Shown here in pieces: positions 17,106 through 27,766 of a stretch of DNA of 64,000 nucleotides; position 1 is the first letter of the stretch, and every line of letters begins with the position of its first letter. The notes under the pieces are model-generated. The model was not told the DNA's origin, made no database searches, and worked only from the letters and a program-made list of their open reading frames with translations. Both the position numbers and the translations under genes were made by a program. This DNA is from Mycobacterium conspicuum (GTDB lineage: Bacteria > Actinomycetota > Actinomycetes > Mycobacteriales > Mycobacteriaceae), in NCBI RefSeq assembly GCF_010730195.1, contig NZ_AP022613.1:930001-994000 (forward strand), written 5' to 3'.

Positions 17106-17783
17106 ATGGCAACCGACGCATTCGAAATGGCCCTGGTTCACCGCATTTTCCGCAACGAGCTCGACGGTGCTGCGGAGCTCGTCCGCCGCGTGCAGCCCGG
17201 TCAGCATGGCCGCCGCAAGCGTGTGGCCGGCCACATCGCAAACGTACTGAAAGCGCTGCACCACCACCACACGGCCGAAGACGAGCTGCTGTGGCCGAAG
17301 CTGCATGATCGGACACCCTTGCATGCCGAAGACATCCAGCGGATGGAAAGTGAACACGACTTCATAGCGAAGGCGGCCGCCAGCGTCGAGCTGAGGTTGG
17401 CCGGGTGGATCGCCGCAAGTGGCCCCCGAACCCCGCGGCGCGCCCAGTCAGGGGCCGAGGAGGCGTTGGTGTGTGAGATCAACGCGCTCGGAGAGTTGGT
17501 TCGCGATCACCTCAGTGCCGAGGAGGAACGCGTCGTCCCGCTCATCAACGAGAACCTAACCGACGCCGAATGGCGCGCAGCGACGGGACGAGGCGGCTCC
17601 TTCCTTAGCGGCCGGGATATGTGGTTCGGCCTCGCCTTCGTCGGCATGGCGCTAAAGCAATGCAACGCCGACGAGCGGCGACGCTTCCTCGCCGGGATGC
17701 CGCCACCGCAACGGTTGCTGGTGAAGCTCCTTGCACGACCGGCTATGGCCGGTTATCGAGCTCGGCTTGGGCCCACCGCTTGA
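17106..17783 (+). CDS. Hemerythrin HHE-domain protein
   Basis: Four-helix-bundle protein of 225 aa likely to bind a di-iron centre and respond to oxygen, NO or iron. Ligand candidates are visible in order: LVHRIFRNEL near the start, LKALHHHHTAEDELLWPKL around residues 53-70, MESEHDF around 83-89, and LVRDHLSAEEERVVPLI around 140-156. This is the H...HxxxE...H...HxxxE layout of HHE proteins. The C-terminal 65 residues, after NENLTDAEW, resemble the extension common in actinobacterial HHE proteins. It is the last island gene before the right repeat. Start choice rests on the ATG after the leader stop. Confidence 0.83.
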   Translation: MATDAFEMALVHRIFRNELDGAAELVRRVQPGQHGRRKRVAGHIANVLKALHHHHTAEDELLWPKLHDRTPLHAEDIQRMESEHDFIAKAAASVELRLAGWIAASGPRTPRRAQSGAEEALVCEINALGELVRDHLSAEEERVVPLINENLTDAEWRAATGRGGSFLSGRDMWFGLAFVGMALKQCNADERRRFLAGMPPPQRLLVKLLARPAMAGYRARLGPTA

Positions 17784-17800
17784 CCGATCGGCCCAAACCA

Positions 17801-17907
17801 TCTGGAAGGGGTGCTTCAGTATTCGGCGTCCGTCGCGCAAAACGAGCAGGGCTGGTCGGCGGTGTCGGGGCTGACGGTGCCCGGCGCCGTGCCGGTGCTG
17901 CCGGGCT
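17801..17907 (+). repeat. Direct repeat, distal copy of lpqB 3' end (right boundary of island)
   Basis: Second copy of the 107-bp lpqB end, 106 of 107 bases identical to 2432-2538. It is followed by TGA and then the short spacer leading to the Rv3243c-like gene, so this copy is in the native downstream context. It has no start and no upstream lpqB sequence, making it a fossil of the original lpqB end. Confidence 0.95.
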
Positions 17908-17956
17908 GAGTCACGGGCTAGGCCACGGGCTACCCTCGCAAGCAGGAGTCGCCCCC

Positions 17957-18793
17957 ATGTCACCCAAGTCACCCAAAGTTCCCCGCCTGCGCTGGGATGA
18001 TCCGTTCCGCGCCCTGGACATGCTGGGCTCGTTATGGTCGTCCACCGGGCTGCCGTCGGTCACCGGTTCGGCGGCGCAGGCCGTGGCGATGCCGTATCGG
18101 ACGGTGTTCCTTACGCTGCAGCAGCTGCTCGTCGGCAAGCGGGTCACGATCCGGATGGGCGAGGTCGACGTGGCGCTGACCGTCACCGAGCTGGACTCGG
18201 AGCTCGAGCCGGCGGGCCTGACCGTCGGTCAGCTCGGTGAGATCCGGGTGGCCGCACGCGACATCGAGTGGAGCGATCAGCACCTGCAGAGCGCCATCGC
18301 CGTCCTGCGCAACGTGCACATCCGCCCGGGCGTGCCGCCGCTGGTGATCGCCGCCCCGGTCGAATTGTCAACGGAGTTGCCGGCCAAGGCTTTTGACGAC
18401 ATGCTGCGTCAGGCGGCGCCGCGGCTGCACGCCCAGCTCAACGGGGATCGCACCGCGCGGCTGCACTGGGCCCGCCGGCCCGGCTTGGGCAGCCTCGAGG
18501 TCGACGTCGATGTGGTCGGGACGACGCTGTGGGTGCGGCCGCGCGCGCTGCACACCGGGGCCAAGCGCTGGAAACTGCCGGACCGGACGCCCGCCCAAGC
18601 GGTGCCCCTGCCCGACGTGCCGCATGGGCTGTTGGTCACCGACGTGACCCTGGGCGCGGAATCGTTGCAGGTTTCGGGGCTGCTGCCGGAATGGCGGATG
18701 GACTTGCCGCTGCGGCATCTGGAAGACGTCATCAGCCAACTGAGCCAGGGAGCGCTCAGCTTTGCGTGGCCATCGCTGTTCACCACCGACTGA
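17957..18793 (+). CDS. Conserved mycobacterial protein (Rv3243c-like)
   Basis: Protein of 278 aa in the position of M. tuberculosis Rv3243c. It has no signal peptide or membrane segment. It is rich in short beta strands (VTIRMGEVDVALTVTELDSE, VSGLLPEWRMDLPLRHLEDV) and resembles DUF2993/LmeA-type lipid-binding proteins, a suggestion only. ATG 17957 is used; the frame is open upstream through the repeat, but that part is not coding-like. Its TGA overlaps the ATG of the ComF-like gene (TGATG), so the two are translationally coupled. The island has separated it from lpqB, and the promoter it now uses is unclear. Confidence 0.8.
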   Translation: MSPKSPKVPRLRWDDPFRALDMLGSLWSSTGLPSVTGSAAQAVAMPYRTVFLTLQQLLVGKRVTIRMGEVDVALTVTELDSELEPAGLTVGQLGEIRVAARDIEWSDQHLQSAIAVLRNVHIRPGVPPLVIAAPVELSTELPAKAFDDMLRQAAPRLHAQLNGDRTARLHWARRPGLGSLEVDVDVVGTTLWVRPRALHTGAKRWKLPDRTPAQAVPLPDVPHGLLVTDVTLGAESLQVSGLLPEWRMDLPLRHLEDVISQLSQGALSFAWPSLFTTD

Positions 18794-19464
18794 TGTCACC
18801 CCCGGGCGCCACACTGGCGGCCATGCTCGACCTCATCCTGCCGCTGGAGTGCGGGGGTTGCGGCGCGCCCGCCACCCGCTGGTGTGACGCCTGCGCCAAG
18901 GAGCTCACGGTCGCCGCCGATCAGCCGCACGTGGTCAACCCGCGCATCGACCCGCAGGTTCCGGTCTTCGCGCTCGGCCGCTACGCCGGTGCCCGCCGCC
19001 AGGCGATCCTGGCGATGAAGGAGCGTGGGCGCGGAGACCTCGTCGCGCCGCTGGCCCGTGCGCTCGCCACCGGCGTGCACCGGCTGCTGGTGTGGGGGAT
19101 GGTCGAGACGCCGCTGACGATCGTGCCCGCGCCGACGCGGCGGTGGGCGGCGCGCCGTCGCGGCGGCGACCCGGTCGCCAGGGTCGCGACGATAGCGGTG
19201 GCGGGCCATCCGGAGATTAGCGTCGTGCGGGCGCTGCGCATGCGGGCGTCGGCGCGTGACTCGGTGGGCCTGACGACCTCCGCGCGCGAGCGCAATGTTG
19301 CCGGCCGGGTGCTGTTAAGCGGTGCGCCCGGGAGGCTGCTCGGCGCCGAGGTGGTGCTCGTCGACGACATCGTCACCACCGGGGCGACCGCGCGCGAGTC
19401 CGTCCGTGTCCTGCAGGCCGCCGGGGCCCGGGTGGCCGCGGTGCTGGCGGTCGCGTTCGCCTAG
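18793..19464 (+). CDS. ComF-family phosphoribosyltransferase-like protein
   Basis: Protein of 223 aa corresponding to Rv3242c. The N terminus has a Cys cluster, LECGGCGAPATRWCDACAKE, typical of the ComF zinc-binding double-zinc-ribbon. The C terminus holds the PRTase PRPP loop VVLVDDIVTTGATARESVRV. ComF homologs act in natural transformation in other bacteria; the role in mycobacteria is not established. The first ATG overlaps the previous stop; ATG 18823 (MLDLILP) is an alternative that fits the family N terminus. Confidence 0.87.
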   Translation: MSPPGATLAAMLDLILPLECGGCGAPATRWCDACAKELTVAADQPHVVNPRIDPQVPVFALGRYAGARRQAILAMKERGRGDLVAPLARALATGVHRLLVWGMVETPLTIVPAPTRRWAARRRGGDPVARVATIAVAGHPEISVVRALRMRASARDSVGLTTSARERNVAGRVLLSGAPGRLLGAEVVLVDDIVTTGATARESVRVLQAAGARVAAVLAVAFA

Positions 19465-19767
19465 CTGCGCCTGAGTTTCCGATGAGAACATGTGAAGAAC
19501 TCGCAACAGCTCGGGCAAAGGGTGGCACGCCGGGGCGAACACGAGCTACCGTCGAGAACAACCTTCTGAGACTAAAAGTGACCAATAGTCGCGATTAGCA
19601 GGTTTTTTCCAGGTTGAGGCGCCACCCGGTAGGAGGTGAGTATTCGACCCCTTGCATCGGCGGGCTGCCTTGGCGGTGATCGTGACGTGAGCCGCTCCAA
19701 CCCCCGTCGGCGCGTTCCCATTCGAAGACGCCGCGCAAGGCGCGCGTGACGTGAAAAGAGAAACGAG
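19465..19767. promoter_or_regulatory. Intergenic region upstream of the HPF gene
   Basis: About 300 bp with no gene. It contains AT-richer stretches around 19550-19610 that probably hold the hpf promoter, but no -10/-35 pair is convincing. Hpf promoters in mycobacteria respond to stress; nothing in the sequence shows which regulator acts here. Confidence 0.4.
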
Positions 19768-20493
19768 TTGTCGCGTATGTCAAGGGTAACCGTGGATTCC
19801 GGTCAGGTTCTGGACCGTGCATCGGTGGGAATCGACGAAACAATGGAACCGACTGACACCGCCGAGACGACCGCGGAGGTGGTGTTCAAGGGCCGCAACG
19901 TCGAGATCCCCGACCACTTCCGCATCTATGTCTCGCAGAAACTCGCACGATTGGAGCGGTTCGACCGGACGATCTACCTGTTCGATGTCGAGCTCAATCA
20001 CGAACGCAACCGGCGCCAGCGTAAATCCTGTCAGCGCGTGGAGATCACCGCGCGGGGTCGCGGGCCGGTGGTCCGGGGCGAAGCGTGTGCCGACAGCTTC
20101 TATGCCGCCCTCGAGTCGGCCGTCGTCAAACTGGAAAGCCGGCTGCGTCGCGGCAAGGACCGGCGCAAGGTTCACTACGGCGACAAGACCCCGGTTTCGC
20201 TGGCCCAAGCCACCGCAGCCTCCGCAGCGATCCCGCCGCCGGAGCAGGCGTTCGACCACGAGGCGACCGAGCCGCACGAACACGAGGCCGTTTTCCTCGA
20301 CCGGGATCACGCCCCGGGGCGCATCGTGCGCACCAAGGAGCACGAGGCCAAGCCGATGACGGTCGACGACGCGCTCTACGAGATGGAGCTCGTCGGACAC
20401 AATTTCTTCTTGTTCTACGACAAGCAGACCGAACGGCCCTCGGTGGTCTACCGGCGGCACGCCTACGACTACGGCTTGATCCGACTGGCCTGA
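19768..20493 (+). CDS. hpf: Long-form ribosome hibernation promoting factor (HPF/YfiA family)
   Basis: Protein of 241 aa matching Rv3241c. Residues about 33-135 form the S30AE domain (VVFKGRNVEIPDHFRIYVSQ, KLARLERFDR). A variable acidic linker follows, and residues about 185-241 form the C-terminal dimerisation domain (KPMTVDDALYEMELVGHNFF, then YRRHAYDYGLIRL). Long HPFs join two 70S ribosomes into inactive 100S dimers in stationary phase. TTG 19768 has an AGAG site about 8 nt upstream; ATG 19777 three codons later is equally possible. It is followed by secA1 after 90 nt. Confidence 0.92.
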   Translation: MSRMSRVTVDSGQVLDRASVGIDETMEPTDTAETTAEVVFKGRNVEIPDHFRIYVSQKLARLERFDRTIYLFDVELNHERNRRQRKSCQRVEITARGRGPVVRGEACADSFYAALESAVVKLESRLRRGKDRRKVHYGDKTPVSLAQATAASAAIPPPEQAFDHEATEPHEHEAVFLDRDHAPGRIVRTKEHEAKPMTVDDALYEMELVGHNFFLFYDKQTERPSVVYRRHAYDYGLIRLA

Positions 20494-20583
20494 TCAGACT
20501 GTCCTGGCGAGCGGTCATCGCAGGGTTGTCACCTACGATGGGAGTCTCGTAGAACAAGACTCCTACCAACAGGGGACATAGCT

Positions 20584-23418
<2,835 letters not shown>

Positions 23419-23462
23419 CCGCGCGATCTTCGCCCGACCGGCTCGAGAAAGGGGCGCGTTTC

Positions 23463-25013
23463 ATGCCCTTCGACACAGCCGTGTCGCGGACCGAGATCCT
23501 GGCGGCGCTGTCCTTGGCGATCGACCTCGGGCTGGGGCAGCCGATGGATCACATGCTGCGGTCGGCGGTGATGGGCGCGCGGCTGGCGGAGCGGCTGGGG
23601 CTCGGCGAGCGTGAGCGCGGAACCGTTTTCTACACGAATCTGGTGATGTGGATCGGCTGTCATGCCGACTCTCACGAGTACGCCCGGTGGTTCGGCGACG
23701 ACATCGCGATGCGGCGGGCCAGCCACTTGATTGACTGGTCGGGTGCGCCGTACCGGCGATTTCTGATGGGCAATCTGGGCCGTGGATCGGCGTTGCCGAA
23801 ACGAGCCCAGTTGGCCGCCAAGGTATTTCTCGACGCGCGTGGGAATCTCGGCGCGTTGGTGCAGTCGCATTGCCTGTCGGCCGCGTTGCTCGCCGAGGAG
23901 ATCGGCCTGGGCGCGGATGTGGGCGAGGCCCTGCCGTTCGCGTACGAACGGTGGGACGGCAGCGGTCTTCCCGCCGGGGCGGCCGGATCCCAGATACCGA
24001 TGGCGATGCGGGTGGCGCAGCTTGCCGACATCGCGGAAGTGCACCACCGCACGTACGGCGCGGAGGCCGCGATCGCGGAGGTGCGCCGCCGCAGCGGCAA
24101 ACAGTTCGACCCCGATGTGGTCGCGGCGTTCGCCGCGGCCGCCGACGACCTGCTGCGCGAGCACGAGGATGTGTGGTCGACCGCCGCCGAGTTGGCGCCG
24201 GACCCGGGCGCCGCGCTGGACGATGCCGCGTTGGACCGACTGCTGTGCGCGATGGGCGACTTTGTCGATCTGAAATGTCCTTTCACCCTGGGCCATTCGC
24301 GCGCCGTCGCCCAGCTGGCGGAAAACGCCGGGAAATGCGCGGGGCTGCCGCCAGACGACGTCGACGTTCTGCGCCGCGCGGGCCACGTGCACGATCTCGG
24401 CCGGATCGGTGTGTCCAACCGCGTCTGGGAAAAGCCCGGCGAACTAACCCACGCCGAACGCGAGCGGGTGAATTTGCATCCGTATTTGACCGGCCGGATC
24501 CTGGCCCGGGTCGGCGGGCTGAAGGCCGTCCGGGAGGTCGCGGTGAACCATCACGAACGACTGGACGGGTCGGGTTATCCCAACGGTCTGCGGGGCGAGG
24601 ACCTCTCGCTTCGCGACCGGGTGCTGGCTGCCGCCGAAAGCTATTGCGCCGCAATGGAACCACGGCCGTATCGCGATGCACTGGACGAGGCCGCCGCGGC
24701 CAAGAAGCTGCGAAGCGAAGCCGCAGGCGGCCGCCTGGACGGCGGCGCGGTTGAAGCCGTGTTGGAGGCCGCCGGCCACCGGCCGTCGCGCACGGCGGCC
24801 AGGCCGGCGGGGCTGACCCGGCGCGAGGCCGAGGTCTTGCTCCATGTTGCCCAGGGGTTGTCCAACCGCCAGATCGCCTCGGCCCTTTGGATTTCGGAGA
24901 AGACGGTGCGCAATCACGTCGAGCACATCTACGCCAAGATCGGTGTCTCGAACCGGATCGGGGCCAGCCTGTACGCGACACGGCACGGCCTGACCGGCAG
25001 CGCGCCCCACTAA
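23463..25013 (+). CDS. HD-GYP phosphohydrolase fused to LuxR-type DNA-binding domain
   Basis: Protein of 516 aa. Residues about 1-200 look like a degenerate HD-GYP copy (it keeps YERWDGSGLP and MRVAQLADIAEVHH). Residues about 290-400 are an intact HD-GYP domain: His310-Asp311 in HVHDLGRIG, KPGELTHAE, HP, then HHERLDGSGYPNGL with Gly371-Tyr372-Pro373. Residues about 445-510 are a LuxR/GerE HTH (LTRREAEVLLHVAQGLSNRQ, then SEKTVRNHVEHIYAKIGVSN). HD-GYP domains hydrolyse c-di-GMP or related cyclic dinucleotides, so this could be a transcription factor that senses and degrades its own signal. A GAAAGG site precedes the ATG. It is followed after 16 nt by a nucleotide cyclase gene. Confidence 0.88.
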   Translation: MPFDTAVSRTEILAALSLAIDLGLGQPMDHMLRSAVMGARLAERLGLGERERGTVFYTNLVMWIGCHADSHEYARWFGDDIAMRRASHLIDWSGAPYRRFLMGNLGRGSALPKRAQLAAKVFLDARGNLGALVQSHCLSAALLAEEIGLGADVGEALPFAYERWDGSGLPAGAAGSQIPMAMRVAQLADIAEVHHRTYGAEAAIAEVRRRSGKQFDPDVVAAFAAAADDLLREHEDVWSTAAELAPDPGAALDDAALDRLLCAMGDFVDLKCPFTLGHSRAVAQLAENAGKCAGLPPDDVDVLRRAGHVHDLGRIGVSNRVWEKPGELTHAERERVNLHPYLTGRILARVGGLKAVREVAVNHHERLDGSGYPNGLRGEDLSLRDRVLAAAESYCAAMEPRPYRDALDEAAAAKKLRSEAAGGRLDGGAVEAVLEAAGHRPSRTAARPAGLTRREAEVLLHVAQGLSNRQIASALWISEKTVRNHVEHIYAKIGVSNRIGASLYATRHGLTGSAPH

Positions 25014-25029
25014 TTGGGGTGGATGCCTC

Positions 25030-25842
25030 ATGCGCGGGCGGCCGGCCGCGGGGACGATTTTGTGCATGTATGCGAACCTGTTGGAGCCGACGCGGTCGTC
25101 CGGTGTGTGGGACAAGGTGCTCACCGACGGGCACGCGTCATTGCTGCGGGCAAGACACGCATTCCGCTACCTGCCCTCGGCGCCGCGATGCAAGTTGTGC
25201 AACAACCCATTCGGCGGTCCCGTCGGCCGGCTGTTCGCCGCCGCCGGGTTCCGCCGATCGCGCAAGAATCCCAACCTGTGCAGTCGTTGCTGCGACGCGC
25301 TGCCCCGCGGCGGAGCGGAGGTCGACATCGCGGTGCTGTTCGCCGACGTCCGCGGCTCCACCGCGCTCGGCCACGGCCGCGCCGCCGCCGACTTCGCCGC
25401 GCTGTTGAACCAGTTCTACAGCGCCGCGACGCAGACCCTGCTCCGCCACGACGCGGTGATCGACAAACTCATCGGCGATGAGGTGATGGCGTTTTTCGTG
25501 CGGGGCATCAGCGGCCCCCGGTACCGGCAACGAGCCGTCGAGGCGGGACACCAGCTGCTCGAGGCGGTTGGCTACGGCACACCGGACGGACCGTGGCTCG
25601 ACGTCGGTGTCGCAGTGAACGCGGGCGTCGCATACGTCGGCAACGTGGGCGGGGCCGTGGTCGACTTCACCGCCCTGGGTCGCCCGGTCAATGCCGCCGC
25701 CCGCATGCAACAACACGCCGCGGGCGGCGAGCTGTTGGTCGCCAGCGGCGTCGCCGACGAACTCACGGCCGGCATGCTGCCCCGCACGCTGACCCTGCGG
25801 GGGCACGAAGAGCCGATCAGCGTCTTCGCCCGAACAATATGA
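25030..25842 (+). CDS. Class III adenylyl cyclase with N-terminal Cys cluster
   Basis: Soluble cyclase of 270 aa. The catalytic domain (about 98-268) shows all key residues: metal ligands Asp106 (LFADVRGST) and Asp150 (IGDEVMAFF), adenine-selecting Lys146 and Asp212, and transition-state Asn221 and Arg225 (NAAARM). ATP is therefore the likely substrate. The N-terminal part has C54xxC57 and C84xxCC88, a possible zinc or redox site. ATG 25030 is used; ATG 25066 is an alternative and keeps all these features. It sits directly behind the HD-GYP/LuxR gene, suggesting a joint second-messenger module. Confidence 0.86.
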   Translation: MRGRPAAGTILCMYANLLEPTRSSGVWDKVLTDGHASLLRARHAFRYLPSAPRCKLCNNPFGGPVGRLFAAAGFRRSRKNPNLCSRCCDALPRGGAEVDIAVLFADVRGSTALGHGRAAADFAALLNQFYSAATQTLLRHDAVIDKLIGDEVMAFFVRGISGPRYRQRAVEAGHQLLEAVGYGTPDGPWLDVGVAVNAGVAYVGNVGGAVVDFTALGRPVNAAARMQQHAAGGELLVASGVADELTAGMLPRTLTLRGHEEPISVFARTI

Positions 25843-25843
25843 G

Positions 25844-25885
25844 GCCCCGACCCCGCGACCTGAATTGAGATCGCGGGGCCGGGGC
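25844..25885. terminator. Bidirectional hairpin between convergent genes
   Basis: Inverted repeat of 15-bp arms (left 25844-25858, right 25871-25885, one mismatch) around a 12-nt loop. It lies between the cyclase stop and the stop of the convergent ABC transporter gene. There is no T tract, which is usual for mycobacterial terminators. Confidence 0.7.
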
Positions 25886-25892
25886 GCGGCCG

Positions 25893-27611
25893 TCATCGCC
25901 GGCTTGCGCCGGGGCGGGATCGCCGGTCCAATACCCAGGCCGTGGCCAGCGTGAGAACGATCGCGGACGAGCCGAGCGCGACGAGGCTGGCGGCGGTGCC
26001 GCCCTGGAAGGTCGCGCGGTAGGCGGACATGGCCGGCAAGGTGGTGGTGTAGCGGTCGAGCTCCAGGTCACGGCCCAAGGCAAAGAAGGCGTGGCGGTTG
26101 GATAGCACCAGGCTCATCAGGCGTCCGGGGCGCGCCATCTGGTCCACGGGGACGATGGCGCCACCGAACAAAACCTGCGGAAAGCACAGCATCGGCAGGG
26201 CGAGGGCGGCCTGGGCGGCGTTGGAGACGGCGGCCGACGCCAGCAGCCCCAGCGCCATCGCCGAGGTCGCCTCGACCACGATCGTCGCGAAGAGCAAGGC
26301 GTACACGTCCCACCCGACGGCGGGGAGCCGACCGAGCGCGCGCAATACCACCAGCAGCACCGCGCTCACCGCCGCCAAGATCGGAAGCAGCGCCGTCACC
26401 TTCGACGCCACGTAGGCGCCCACGCTCAGGCCGGCAAGGCGTTCGCGGCGGAAGACGGCCATTTCGCCGACGATCTGCAGCAGACCGTACGTCAGCCCGA
26501 AGAAGAAGCCGTCGAAGGCAATCCAGAACACGATCTGGGCGGGGCCGACGTCGGCCGGGCCGCCCGGATCGAACGCACCGCGCTTGAACAATGTCGCCAT
26601 CATCGCCGTGACCAGTACCGGTGAGCCGAGCAGGATCGCCAGGGTCAGCCGGTTGCGGAACAGCACGTCGACATTGCGCCGGGTCAGTAGCCACCACTGC
26701 CGGACCGCGCCGGGGCGCTTGACCTCGGGCGGCACGGTCGTGACGGGAGTCCGGTCAGAGCGGCTTGGCGCCGTCGGGCCGTTCTCGGCGAATCGCTTCG
26801 CCCAGGTCTGCGGAGTGTGCTCGGTCGCCAGGCGCTCATACACCTCGGTGAGGTGCTCCGCGCCGAAGTAGCGCCGCGCCGCTGCCGGGCTGCCGGTGAA
26901 GGCCAGATGGCCGTCGCGGGCGAGGAAGATGACCCGGTCGCACTGGTCGATGCCCGCCGGCTCGTGGGTCGTCAGGACGATCGTCACCCCGCGTCGGCTA
27001 AGCCCGCGCAGCAGGCGCATCACGTCGGCGGCGGTGGACGGGTCGAGCCCGGAGGTGGGTTCGTCCAGGAAGAACAGCCGCGGCCGGGTCAGCAGCTCCA
27101 CGGCGATGCTGGCCCGCTTGCGTTGCCCGCCGGACAGCGCGCGCACCGGCACGTCGGCCCGATCGGCCAACGCGAGATCGCGCAGCGTCTCGTCCACGAT
27201 CCGATCCGCCTCGTGCGCCGAGGTACCCGCGGGCAGCCTGAGCATCGCCGCGTAGCGCAGCGTGCGCCGCAACGGCATCTCGAGGTGAATGATGTCGTCC
27301 TGGGGCACGTACCCGACGACGGAGCCGGCCTTGCTCTGCCGAACGACGCCGTCGCGCCGAACCTCGCCGGTGGACGGGAGCCGCAGTCCCGCCAGGATCT
27401 CGAGCAAGGTGGTCTTTCCCGCTCCGCTGCCCCCGGCGATGGCGACCAATTCGCCGGGTTCCACCGACAGCGAGAGGTTTTGCAGGATCTGGCGCCCATC
27501 GACGCGCTGGCTGATGTCGATCGCTTCGAGGCGCGTGCCGCGCGGCGGTTCGGTTGGTCGCGGGGTATCCAGCCGCGCGTCGGTGTCTGCGCCGCAGGTC
27601 AATTCGGTCAT
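25893..27611 (-). CDS. ABCG-like half transporter (ATPase fused to ABC-2 membrane domain)
   Basis: Protein of 572 aa. The N-terminal nucleotide-binding domain has Walker A GGSGAGKTT, signature LSGGQRKRAS, Walker B LFFLDEPTSGLD, and the H-loop LTTHEP. The C-terminal half has about six hydrophobic segments of an ABC-2 domain (starting near LTLAILLGSPVLVTAMMATL). The ATPase-first order is that of ABCG exporters and, without its FHA domains, of M. tuberculosis Rv1747. ATG 27611 is chosen because GGAG lies 8 nt upstream. It is likely a homodimeric exporter of a lipid or small hydrophobic compound. It is divergent from the mddA-like gene across a palindrome-rich region. Confidence 0.88.
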   Translation of the reverse strand: MTELTCGADTDARLDTPRPTEPPRGTRLEAIDISQRVDGRQILQNLSLSVEPGELVAIAGGSGAGKTTLLEILAGLRLPSTGEVRRDGVVRQSKAGSVVGYVPQDDIIHLEMPLRRTLRYAAMLRLPAGTSAHEADRIVDETLRDLALADRADVPVRALSGGQRKRASIAVELLTRPRLFFLDEPTSGLDPSTAADVMRLLRGLSRRGVTIVLTTHEPAGIDQCDRVIFLARDGHLAFTGSPAAARRYFGAEHLTEVYERLATEHTPQTWAKRFAENGPTAPSRSDRTPVTTVPPEVKRPGAVRQWWLLTRRNVDVLFRNRLTLAILLGSPVLVTAMMATLFKRGAFDPGGPADVGPAQIVFWIAFDGFFFGLTYGLLQIVGEMAVFRRERLAGLSVGAYVASKVTALLPILAAVSAVLLVVLRALGRLPAVGWDVYALLFATIVVEATSAMALGLLASAAVSNAAQAALALPMLCFPQVLFGGAIVPVDQMARPGRLMSLVLSNRHAFFALGRDLELDRYTTTLPAMSAYRATFQGGTAASLVALGSSAIVLTLATAWVLDRRSRPGASRR

Positions 27612-27690
27612 GATCCGATCTCCGTTCTCGCTGAAGTAAGCTGTGCCATCGGCGATCATCGGTGCGCGGCCTTTGCGCCCGCATGAGGCG

Positions 27691-27766
27691 TTTGCCTCAA
27701 ATCGACTGGCTTGGGCGCGAATAGTCAGAATTGACTAGCGCCGGCCGCGCGAAAAATTGAGGCAAA
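27691..27766. promoter_or_regulatory. Concentric inverted repeats in the ABC transporter/mddA-like divergent promoter
   Basis: An outer pair, TTTGCCTCAA (27691-27700) and TTGAGGCAAA (27757-27766), is a perfect 10-bp inverted repeat with a 56-bp spacer. Nearly concentric inside it is TAGTCA-GAAT-TGACTA at 27722-27737, also perfect. Such paired operators suit a dimeric regulator that loops or fills the divergent promoter. The regulator is not identifiable here. Confidence 0.6.

Larger units (their letters stand above)
2432..17800. mobile_element. Genomic island of about 15.4 kb inserted at the lpqB 3' end
   Basis: One repeat unit plus the unique DNA between the two lpqB-end repeats, with a unit length of 15,369 bp. 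In M. tuberculosis lpqB is followed closely by the Rv3243c gene, and here that gene follows the second repeat. The insert therefore splits a normally tight operon while leaving lpqB intact. Cargo: three AraC regulators, a Crp/Fnr regulator, an LLM oxidoreductase, methyltransferase, acyltransferase, nitronate monooxygenase, SDR, GMC enzyme, FAD monooxygenase, P450 and hemerythrin. Base composition looks less GC-rich than the flanks, especially around 2550-7500. I see no integrase, transposase or tRNA. Entry by site-specific or homologous (Campbell-type) integration is inferred from the repeats, not shown. Confidence 0.8.

Noticed and set aside
2541..17800. Integrase or transposase gene for the island
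   Set aside because: Every sizeable frame was read on both strands; none shows tyrosine or serine recombinase or DDE features.
17621..17956. Long in-frame upstream extension of the Rv3243c-like gene
   Set aside because: It runs through the hemerythrin gene and the lpqB-end repeat in another frame; the family N terminus begins at ATG 17957.
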